This document shows, piece by piece, positions 55,127 through 64,000 of a DNA stretch of 64,000 nucleotides (positions within the stretch are counted from its first letter, which is position 1; each line of letters starts with the position of its first letter). The DNA is taken from contig CM044867.1 of NCBI GenBank assembly GCA_024500155.1, positions 13,529,632-13,593,631 of the forward strand. Direction: 5' to 3'. Under the pieces are notes generated by a model, which was given only the letters and a program-made list of their open reading frames with translations, searched no databases and was not told the origin of the DNA. Position numbers and translations under genes: made by a program. Source of the stretch: Chenopodium formosanum. Taxonomy: Eukaryota; Streptophyta; Magnoliopsida; Caryophyllales; Amaranthaceae.

Positions 55127-56084
55127 GTGTAACTTATGCAAGTTCCAAATATGAAAGCTTGAGTGATTTCAAAAGAGTAAAATAAAAATAAGTAAATGAA
55201 TAAAAGTGTACAAAAGGGGAAGTGTTCCAATGTCTATGATATGAAAATATCTTGGACAAGAACATGTCTCAGATTGCGTCTCTTATCGAGTGCTCGGTAC
55301 CGTGTCTGAGAAACATGAATGCCAAGTGAGTGATAGACTGCATGATCGAGATTGCCCACACTTATAAAAAAAATGCCAATATGAAAAATGCAAAAGCAAA
55401 AAAGAAGAGCAAACAAAAAAAGAGAGCCAAAAAATGAGAAAGCTCAAGCATAAAAATACAAAGATTCAAAAGCAAGGTTGCACACCTTGGGAACTTATTT
55501 AGATTCTTGTGCCTTTATCCCCTTCTTCTCTAACCGTTAGCCTAACCACGTTACAACCCTTAAAAAAGACCTTTTTGAGGTATAAACACACTTATGTGAG
55601 GTTCGGCTAGAGCTACGTTTGGCCTGATTCCTAACGGATACGTAGGCAACCTCACATTGAGGTGTGACTAATAAAAATTCATTCATTCTCACATTCACAC
55701 ACTTACACCATGATCATGTCAAGGGATCTCCAATACTCATCCCTATTTACTTAGAGCTAGACCTGGGGGCTTGATCCTTACATCATTAGCCTACCTAGCC
55801 TAAGAGTCATCATTATTTGACTCTTATCAAATAATACTTTTCCACACCATTGGCCTTTAGTGTCACTTTCACACACATCACAGATACATGACCAACTAGA
55901 ATTCCAATTAGGAACCTTTTGTCATGAAATCTTAGCATAACGTTGAAGCATGCCTTATCAAAATCACTCATCACTCATCACTTATAATCATCATTGTATC
56001 AAAGTATGAAGTGCTTAGCCTCCGTGCCTAAGTTACCTAAATACTTTCATAATCAAGTGAACTAAGATAGTTTAGGATGGGTTA
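55127..56084 (+). other. Leader region of element D, right part
   Basis: Continuation of D after the family A insertion. It contains TTATGTGAGGTTCGGCTAGA and CCTAACGGATACGTAGGCAA (about 55591-55655), phrases I recognise from large Tat/Ogre-like elements of plants. No gene is seen. It is cut by family B copy 2 at 56085; the five bases before it are GGTTA. Confidence 0.5.
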
Positions 56085-57712
56085 TGACGTGGCCCGGAAT
56101 GGTAGGTCGTTGGGCTACCACCTTGCCCTATCAAACAATATTTATATGCTTAACCAACCCCTAATAGTCTAGCGGTAAGTCAAGGTCGAATCCCAAGGGA
56201 ATGATGTTAAATGCACGAAGTCTAGATTAAGCTATTTCGGAAACAACAGGGGTTTGAAGTAGGATTAGGTCTAAACTAGGTATGCAAACTTGTATTTAAT
56301 CGATCTAAAACACTAGGGCAATGGATCCACATACATTCACAATGGAATTGGTAATTTGGGAGGTCAAATCGACTAAGTCAATCGATATGAGGGAAAACTA
56401 TCATGTATCCAAAAGAGCATGCTAAGGTGGTTCACCTAGAGGTCTAACTAGCGTCAACTATGCTAAACTCTAACTAGGGAACATAACAAAGCACCTTTAT
56501 CGTGAAATCGCAAGTCTACTAATCGATTGTCCGTGTCATAGCATACTTACAATGCAATCTAGTGTGTTAATCAAAGATGGCCAAACCTCAATTAATCACA
56601 CACATGCACATGGAAAATCAACCAATATAATCATATCATCAACTCCATCAATTATCCCCAAATTACACTATTCCATCATTCATGCATACTTCACCATCTC
56701 CCTAGCTAGAGAACTACTCACTAGCCATGGAAATGGAGATCAAAACTACAACATTCATCAAAATAATCATCAACATGCTTGATTTTAAAGATTAAACCAA
56801 CAATCAATCAAAATCAATCAAAATTCAATCAATAACCAAATCAATCATCAACAATATGAAAAACTAATGAAATCAACTAAAATCAAACTTGAATTGAGAT
56901 TAAGAAGAAGATCCTTACAAAACTTTGATCAAAAGATCAAATACAATGATGAATTCTTGAACAAACACCAAAGATCATGAGTTTCTCTCTCTAGTTCTTG
57001 AGTTTCTCTCTCTAAAGGTTCTCCAAAAACTAACTATCTAATTCAATCTAAAAAACTTCCCTCTAAAAATAGGTAGAAATAACTATATATACAAGGAGGA
57101 GGTCGGTAAAGACGCCCAAAAATAGACCCTCGTAAGTGCGGGCGCTCGGAGGAGGGAGAAAAAGCACGCACGGGACACAAACCCAGGCATGTGCGCCTGC
57201 ACATGCCTGGTGTGCGGCCGCACATCCCCTGTGTGCGCCCGCACGTACCTGGGTTTCCTCCCCTTCTTCTCTTCGTCCTAGCTCAAGAGGTGCATGCATC
57301 CTAGATGATGATGATGGAGGACAAGATAGGCAGCAACTTCCTTGAATTTCTTGAAGAAAATGATCCATGAAGAAGGCATAATCAAGACCTTGAAGCATGC
57401 TCCTTGAACCCCACATTGACTTGAAACTTCTTGCACAAGCTTTAAGCATGAAAATCAATGGAAAACCATGGAAAGGAAGCCCGGGAATCCTTGGACAATC
57501 AATCACAACCTACAACCAAAGGATAAAAAGCAAGTAAAAGGGAAAAGAAAGCAAGTAAACAAGATAAAGCACGAAATAGAGAAATAAACTACAAAAGGCA
57601 TAAAAAGAGGAAAACAAGAATAAAACTAAGGAAAACTAAAGAAAACAAAGATAAAATGAAATAAAAATCATCCAAAAAGAAACCAAATGAGTGCCAAAAA
57701 TGTCACTCATCA
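56085..57712 (-). repeat. 3' LTR of family B copy 2
   Basis: 1628 bp from TGACGTGGCCCGG to CACTCATCA, next to a purine tract in element sense (AATTCCCCCAAGC). It carries the same landmarks as the copy 1 LTR: tRNA-like words (56106-56112; 56170-56180), TATA box (57083-57091), palindromic words (57189-57246). Confidence 0.85.
57189..57246. repeat. Array of GC palindromes at 21-bp pitch (LTR, copy 2)
   Basis: ATGTGCGCCTGCACAT (57189-57204), TGTGCGGCCGCACA (57211-57224) and GTGTGCGCCCGCACGT (57231-57246) have centres at 57196.5, 57217.5 and 57238.5, exactly 21 bp apart. Confidence 0.9.
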
Positions 57713-57730
57713 AATTCCCCCAAGCTAAAC

Positions 57731-57752
57731 TTTTGCTCGTCCTCGAGCAAAA
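57731..57752 (-). other. Hairpin next to the polypurine tract (family B)
   Basis: TTTTGCTCG-TCCT-CGAGCAAAA, 9-bp perfect stem, 18 bp from the LTR edge. Confidence 0.75.
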
Positions 57753-60361
57753 CCAAGCAAGGAAAAGAAAGGATGAAAACTTTATTAGAAAAACGAAAAA
57801 GAAAGACTCAAGATAAGAATATACACTAATACTCATTGTCGTAGGAATCACGGTTGTTTTTAGCTACAACAAGCCCTTTAAACCCCAAAGTCGCCTATGA
57901 GGACGAGTGAGGTCTCGTAAGGGTATCCTAAGAGTTTTACCCATAACTCTCAACCAAACATCAATGAGGCAACCCAAAGAATTAAAAGAAAGAAAAACAA
58001 ACCTTTACGAAATGAATCAACATAAAGACTATGAAGCAAGTGAATGACAATCTTTCTCAAGTAGTTAAGGTATGCACAATTCAAGATATCCAAGGTTGAT
58101 TGAAACATAGGGTATGCTAGGCATGGGAACTAGTTATCACAATTCACTTTCATCCCAAACAATCTTACCGCGTTCTTCCCACTAGTCTCAAATCTCCCTT
58201 TATTGAGTGTCCCAATGATTCCTCGAAGGAACCGGAAAAAGGAATATTTTGGCTATACGACATCTTGACTATGCATCCCCTTTCCTTAGGCAATGACCCA
58301 TGATGCTCTCCCCCGAATAGTGACTCAACTATCTAGGTCGAAAGGTCTTTCCCCAAGGTTGTAACGTAAGGCATAAAGGGTGAAGGTAGGCTAAAAATTT
58401 AAAAATTTGGTGATATTCCTAAAAAGTGAAGCAAAAGGGTGATCATTCCTTAACACCACAATCAAGAAACTACCAAACAAAAAAAAACAACACCCCCAAG
58501 CTTACTTGAAGCTATACTCACAAAAATATATACAAAAAGCGTACACGCTTCTCCCCCAAGCTAAAATGGAGCATTGTCCTCAATGCTTAGTAAGAGAAAA
58601 GAATACAACAAAATATTTTTGAATTTTTCACTTTTCACAATTTTTTATTGTTTTTTTTTAATGCAATTGCAAATTCCTTTCCTTTTGTAACTTGGGACGG
58701 CTTTTACAACCTTTGCACTTATTTGTCCATGCCTTTTATATCATAGGACGGCTTTTACTCAAACTCATTTGCCATTATTCACAAAGAAATCAAAACACAA
58801 TCATGTTTTCATAAAAACAAAATTTCCAACTTAACCACCACAAACTTCATCTCAAATGATCATATTGCTTCACAAAAATCAAGAAAAGTAGAAAATGAAA
58901 CAAAAGGTCAAATAACTAAAGATGTGGCTTGAAAAGAAGGGAATAGGCTAAAATGGTTGCAAGAAGGCAAATGTAAACCCAAAAATAAAAGAAAATAGCA
59001 AAATAAAGTAAAAATGAAAATACCAACCCGAAAAATGTGCCCTTGTCCTTCCTAGATAGTTCGGTCTCGTGTTTGAGAATCATACATCAAGCTTTATTAG
59101 ATTAGGTTTGCATAGTCAAGGATCCACGCCGCTCATACAAGGAATGTTGAAGGCTAGAAAAACAAATAACCACACAAGGGTGTGGCAAAAACTCACTAAT
59201 GGTGTCAAATCAACTATAGGAAGCAACTACCAACATACCACAAACAAGTAGAATCCGGCTTCATGATCCTCCTAGTTCAAACCAACTACCCTAGCATACA
59301 CTATCCTAAAGTCAACCAAACATAGTCTCAAACCGTGCATACCTTTACAACCTAGGAAGAAAGTCATGCAAAAGACAAGTCCAATGTACAATGTTCATCT
59401 CAAAAGAAAAGAAATGAAAAACAATGCCTCAATATCACAACAAAAAAAACAAAAAGAAAAATAAAAGAAAATGAGAGAAAAAGGGAAAAATAAAAGAAAG
59501 TAAAAGAAAAGAAAATGGAGACATAGGAAAGGAAAACATAGGAGAAAAACATGCAAAGGTCTAGAAAGGTCTCACCGGGATTCCAAGCATAGCAAAATCC
59601 CAATCGACAAACAAGTGATCGATAGACAACAAAGTCACCGATCCCAAACACATTACGTGTTAACAAGCATCCAACCTCGAACCATTCAACTTCTCCTAAA
59701 CTAATCCTATTCTAAGCAACCAAGTAAAAATAAAGAGAAAAATAAGAAAGGTCTCACCGGGATTCCAAGCATAGCAAAATAAACGAAGCAATAAGAAACC
59801 ACCTCGTAACATTCCATATCCGCAAGCTCTTCAAGAACCAAGTGAGAAAAAGAAATAAAATAAACTATGAACAAAGAAAATGGTTAGTAACTTCAAAACA
59901 AAAAAAATGAAAACAACAAATAAAAGAAAATAAACAAAGCAAGACATATATACAACTAAGGGAAAGAAAAAGCTAAAACTAAACTAACTAAAGAACTACT
60001 CTAAGCTACAAGATTTGGATTAAAGGGATTTGGATTGAGGGATTTGGATTTTAGGGGATATCAACAACAACATGTCAAGCAAAGCATCTCCACAAACAAC
60101 AAACATCCAACCGAATAGGGCAAACAAGCTAGCTACAAGGAAGGTAGCCTAGAGATCAAGAAAAATGGGGAAACCAAAAAGAGGAAAGAAAATAAACATG
60201 CAAGCAACTAAGATATGTACACAACAACAACAAGATCACCGAGCAAGTTACTAGTTCCCCCAAGCTAGATAGAAAATACATCTCAACATCCCGAATCAAA
60301 ACAAAGCAAGTATCAAAAATATAAGGGATGGAGGTAAAAAGCATGAGGAGCTAAAAGGGAA
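57753..60361 (-). other. 3' non-coding part of family B copy 2
   Basis: About 2.6 kb with no gene. It has tract-like words at 58493-58504, 58553-58566 and 60255-60268 and a second TCCT-loop hairpin at 58570-58587 (AGCATTG-TCCT-CAATGCT). The stretches AAAGGTCTCACCGGGATTCC at about 59565 and 59751 are a duplicated phrase. Blocks are shared with family A (39445-41571). Confidence 0.65.
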
Positions 60362-62159
60362 CTAATAACTACTACCACCACCACCACCACTCCCACTAGG
60401 CCCGGCCCCATCGGGGTCTCTGTTGCGCTCGGGGTCATCGAAGGGATGAGGGTAAGGGTCCCATCCTCCGGTGTACCCATCGGGCCACCCATAATGCCCC
60501 TTGAAAAGATCTTGTTGCCAAGGAGCAAGAGGTGTGTAGCTATCGGGCAAAGTGAGCTCAAAAGGGTGGTTGGGGTGGACATGGGGGTAGTTAGGATCCC
60601 CCCTATAGTCACTACCACCCGGAGCCTTGTAATCATAGTTTTCATGCTCATCCGGGTAGTAGCGACGCTCGGTGTCGGGGTTAGGAGGCCCCGACCAATA
60701 AGGATGCCCAAACGAAGGTAGAGGACCTTGTTGGGGCGGGAAGTATGGATAGTTAACCGGGGGAGTGATGTTCCCACGGTTAACTTCCATATCATAAAGT
60801 TGTTGTTGTTGTGAAAACATACCTTGTTGCACCTCTTGAATACCTCTTACTTGGTCATAGAGTGCCCCAAAGTCTTGATCGTACATGCCATCAATGTGGA
60901 TTTTCAATCCACTCATTTGCTCACTAAGAGCTCTCAAGTCATCATTGGCAAAAGCATGTTGCCCTTGCTCTTGTTCTTGCTCATGGGAAGCTTGTTGGAG
61001 AGGAGAGAAATGTTGTTGTTGTTGTTGTTGTTGATCATGTTGTTCTTCTTCATCTTCTTCTTCTTCTTCATCCTCCTCGAAATCAAAGTTGGGATGCTGG
61101 AAGGACCTAGGAACATGCCACACATTGTTGGCAACCCTTGCCAAAGAAGTCAATCGAGGGTTAGGCAAGAAGCACCAATGCTCGTTGCCCCTTAGCCACT
61201 CATATCTCCCTTCACTGAAACCCTTGGAGATAAATTGGATTTGGCCCAATTGTTGCATATCAAGATAGGTGGAGGCCGCATCCCCAATCTCCCTACAAAA
61301 TGGAAGATAATCATAGAGGCGAAGGCGAGTCACGAGCCTAATCACCATACCCCCACAAGGGACTCTCCCGAGCTTCTCTTGCGGAGTTCCAAGCAATATT
61401 GGGCAAAGATGTAGCCCAAGTTCAACCGGCCCACAAACTCCGGGCGAGTAGAAAGCCAAAGTACCTTGAGCTCTAATTTGCTCAATTTCCCCATCTCTTG
61501 CTTAGGGAACAAAACACATCCCAATAGACGATGCACAACCCTAAGGCAAGGTTGGTACACGTCCGAGATCTTAGCCTTGTTGGCAATGAACTCACTACCT
61601 CCGGAGATGTCTTCCCACCAAGAATCTTGATCATAGTCTGGGAAGATGAAGTGTTCAACGTTAATAATATCCCCATGGGGATCAAAATCCAAAGCAGCGT
61701 TGAACTCCTCCAAAGATTGGTCAAAAACTTGGTTAAATAATTGGAACCGCACTCTATATACCCCTCCAATGGGTACTAGCTCCAAGGTAGCCAAAAATTC
61801 CAAGGTTGGCTCCTTGTAAGTACGGTAAGCATCGGCAATGAAAGTCCCCATTCTCAAGTTCAAAAGCTAGACCGCACATCATCATCAATCCCCAATTTCA
61901 ACATATCGGGTTGAAAGTAATGGCGGGTTTGTTTTAGGGTTCTTTCATCTTTGAGATTTTGGTAGAAGGCTTTTTGTTTTTCTGTGAAATTTTTCTTCGT
62001 TGGAAGAGAGGTTGGAGATCGAGTTTGAGTAGAAGAAGGGTTGGAAGTACTAGGCCTAGAAGATGTACTAGGCCTAGAGGAGGTGCTTGGGCGGGGAGGC
62101 TCTTCGATGCTAACATCGGTCTTTCTCTTTTTGGTGAGTTTCTTTAGGTATTTAGACAT
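60362..62159 (-). pseudogene. ATHILA ORF-1-like protein gene, copy 2
   Basis: The start at 62159 gives the same basic Ser/Pro/Thr-rich N-terminus as copy 1 (MSKYLKKLTKKRK) with an extra SSRPSTS unit. The ATHILA ORF-1 region spans about 62000-61350, then an acidic run, Gln-rich runs, a helical stretch with DDLRALSEQMSGLKIHIDGM, and a Pro/Gly/Tyr-rich tail ending GSGGGGGSSY. One-base deletions near 61868 and 61370 break the frame; the part from 61360 to 60362 is open and longer than in copy 1, so the two copies carry different lesions and each shows where the other is damaged. Confidence 0.75.
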
Positions 62160-63454
62160 TTTGAGAGGTAAAAGAAATCACCAACAACCAATCAAGTGAA
62201 CAATCAAAGAACCAAGAACACCACACCCAAATTCGACGCTTACTACCAAAAATCACCAAACTTCCAATTTCACAATTTCTTTCAACCAAACTAAATCCAA
62301 TCCAATCAATAATTCCAATGAACCAAGAAAAACTCCTTTCAATCAATCCAAGACCAAAACACAAAGCCAACTCCAATATCACCACTTACTACCAAATTTC
62401 CAAATTTTCAACTTTCAAGAATTCAACCAAAATTGATGAAAATTGCTACAACATCAACAAACAACACAATGTCATGCAAATTCAATCAACAATTACCACT
62501 AATTCATAACCAAAATCAAGAACAATCATCAAAAATCACAAAATCAATACTACTACTATTCATGCTCATACAAAAATGTAAATCATGCAAATTTGTGATA
62601 TAATTGACAAAATTAAAGCAAGGATTAGTGATTATACCATCAAAGAAGCAAGATAAACCAAGTTTGAGCAAGCAATTCCAACTCCACACAAAACCCCCAA
62701 ATTTTCGGCCTTCTTGAGTAGGAGAGAGAGTGAGTGAAATTTGGGTCAAATTGTGAGGAATTTGTAGTGTAGGAAGATTTGTGAGTGAATTTGAGTGAAA
62801 AGGGAGTGATTTTGGTGAGGAATTGAGTGAGTTTTGATGGTGAATGGAAGGTTGGAGGTGCGCACAAGGAGGGTTAGGGTGAGGAGAGGTCGTGAGGGAG
62901 ATAGGGGAATGGAGGAAATGAGGGGAAAGAAGGAGGAAGAAGGGAAATATTGGACGTCCAGCCATGTGCGCCCGCACATGGCTTGTGTGCGGCCGCACAC
63001 GAGTGCTGTGCGCCCGCACATGGCTTGTGTGCGGCCGCACAGACTGTGCCATATTCCTCTTCTTTTTTTTTCTCAAAAATTTCATACTTGCTGCCTATAT
63101 GGGTGCGCACATGAATCATGATGGTGATGAGGAACAACATAGGCAGTAGCAAAAATTATTTTCAAAGTCCTCAAAGTTGAAAATTCATGTGCACACCTCA
63201 AAAATTCACCAAGTATCAATTTCCTCCATTATCCAAAATATGAAATTCCTATCTCACCTTTCTAAAGATTCTTACCCTTTTACCTCAAATTTCGATTGAA
63301 ATCGAACAAAATATGATTTGTGCCATGTACACCTTCCATCCATCATATAAGCTTGTTGAGTTCCAATCCCACAAACGAACATCCTAAAAATCCAAATAAA
63401 GAGAAAAATAAAAGAAAAGACAAAGTAATAAAAGAAACAAAAATGAGAAAAAAA
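62160..63454 (-). promoter_or_regulatory. LTR-like internal region, copy 2 (candidate second promoter)
   Basis: Same layout as 2031-3300: an AT-rich part next to ORF-1, a CTCACTC-rich leader (62705-62840), a TATA-poor stretch near 62946 (ATATTTCC in element sense), the palindrome array, the inverted pair CTGCCTAT/ATAGGCAG (63091-63098, 63139-63146) and the end of the protease frame. Confidence 0.45.
62964..63041. repeat. Array of GC palindromes at 21-bp pitch (internal, copy 2)
   Basis: Four words centred at 62971.5, 62992.5, 63013.5 and 63034.5, three exact 21-bp steps: two with CCC centres (ATGTGCGCCCGCACAT, TGTGCGCCCGCACA) alternate with two perfect palindromes (GTGTGCGGCCGCACAC, TGTGCGGCCGCACA). 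Confidence 0.9.
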
Positions 63455-64000
63455 TCAAAAATCAAAAAGAAAGGTTAGAAATTCCGGGTTGCCTCCCGGG
63501 AAGCGCTTGCTTAAGGTCCTAAGCTCGACCCTTCCTCCAAAACACGGAGGATCAAAGAACACCACCCTCTTCAAGGTGGTTGATAGAGCAAATTTTTCTT
63601 CAACCTTTGGCAACTTCTCATTGTTGCTTGATGAAACTCTCACAAACTTCTTTTCAAACTCTTCTTTTTCTTTCAACTTCTTCCTTTTTCTTGCCTTCTT
63701 AGAGTCACGAGCCTTTTTCTTTGGCTCAACTTCAACATCCATTGTCATGGAAGCTTTCTCTTCCTCAATAGGATTAAGTGTGAACCAATTTGGAAAACCA
63801 ATATCTTTCTCATCCTTTGGCTCTTGAATCTCAAATTCTTCTTCACTAACAACATCAATACTTGCACAAGCATCATCAACAAACTCAAAAACATTGTTAG
63901 TGGAAGAATCAACCATGCATATATCATTGATGGAATGAGAAAGACTAGCACATGCAATATCTTGAACACAAGACAAAGATTCATGCATAGGTTTCCACTT
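63455..64000 (-). pseudogene. C-terminal end of the gag-protease frame, copy 2 (partial)
   Basis: The open frame from the window edge to the stop at 63455 gives the region after the protease: MHESLSCVQDIACASLSHSI, an acidic part, a Lys/Arg-rich run (KKKARDSKKARKRKKLKEKE), then RVELRTLSKRFPGGNPEF. It stays open where copy 1 is broken near 3465. The protease itself lies beyond the edge, so whether this copy is intact cannot be judged. Confidence 0.7.

Larger units (their letters stand above)
56085..64000 (-). mobile_element. Athila-like retrotransposon, family B copy 2 (5' end off window)
   Basis: Minus-strand copy inserted in element D. Visible parts from right to left: end of the protease frame (63455-64000), LTR-like internal region, ORF-1 gene, 2.6 kb of 3' non-coding sequence, 3' LTR. 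The order and the absence of reverse transcriptase between protease and ORF-1 match copy 1. Confidence 0.85.

Overview
This is a window of plant nuclear DNA, very probably from a eudicot. I see no ordinary host gene. Nearly all of it is a deep nest of LTR retrotransposons on an AT-rich background, with pieces of LINE (L1-type) elements, a probable hAT-type MITE and a 1-kb microsatellite. The plant assignment rests on lineage hallmarks: Athila-like gag and ORF-1 proteins, a Tat-lineage pol with a second RNase H and an antisense gene, a Ty1/copia polyprotein, and tRNA-Asp or initiator-tRNA-Met type primer sites.

Layout. 1-7889: Athila-like family B, copy 1 (minus strand; 3' end off window): broken ORF-1, an LTR-like internal promoter region, broken gag-protease, primer site, and a 5' LTR cut by a trinucleotide microsatellite (7890-8880). 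8881-12246: old debris (25-bp repeats, hAT MITE, relic ORF, L1 3' end, copia-LTR-like relic). 12247-28950: Athila-like family C (minus), holding an intact-ended Tat element at 17069-28391 (LTRs 510 bp, one difference; TSD GATAG). That element has gag-PR-RT-RNaseH-IN on the minus strand and a spliced gene with its own promoter on the plus strand. 28950-31497: L1 5' part inside C. 31498-35251 and 55122-56084: 5' LTR and leader of a second Tat/Ogre-like element (D), inserted in the L1 endonuclease region. 35252-55121: Athila-like family A (minus; TSD ATGGT; LTRs about 3% diverged) inserted in D. A is itself split by a 2633-bp probable solo LTR (36578-39210, TSD AAACC) and by a full Ty1/copia element (41639-51758, TSD ACGAT, about 0.6% LTR divergence, intact 1.3-kb-scale polyprotein). 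56085-64000: family B, copy 2 (minus; gag end off window).

How the parts work together. A, B and C lack reverse transcriptase and integrase in what is visible, so they would depend on enzymes supplied in trans. B keeps gag-protease plus an ORF-1 gene behind what looks like a second, LTR-like promoter. A keeps one gag-position ORF. The copia and Tat elements are the young, nearly complete ones.

Most interesting observations: (1) short GC-rich palindromic words upstream of the TATA boxes, spaced exactly 21 bp in family B (LTR and internal promoter, both copies) and in five 21-bp pairs in family C, with about 20 and 52 bp in A and 19-20 bp in D; (2) a perfect hairpin next to the polypurine tract at all five 3' LTR junctions in the window, with changed stems and a nearly constant pyrimidine loop in the Athila-like families; (3) an antisense retrotransposon gene whose protein begins with the first seven residues of the histone H3 tail; (4) U5 segments of A and B that match the 5' end and D-arm of the tRNA-Asp primer; (5) a very young Tat element whose frames are broken mainly by in-frame TAG codons. 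Everything here is read by eye; no alignment or database search was run.
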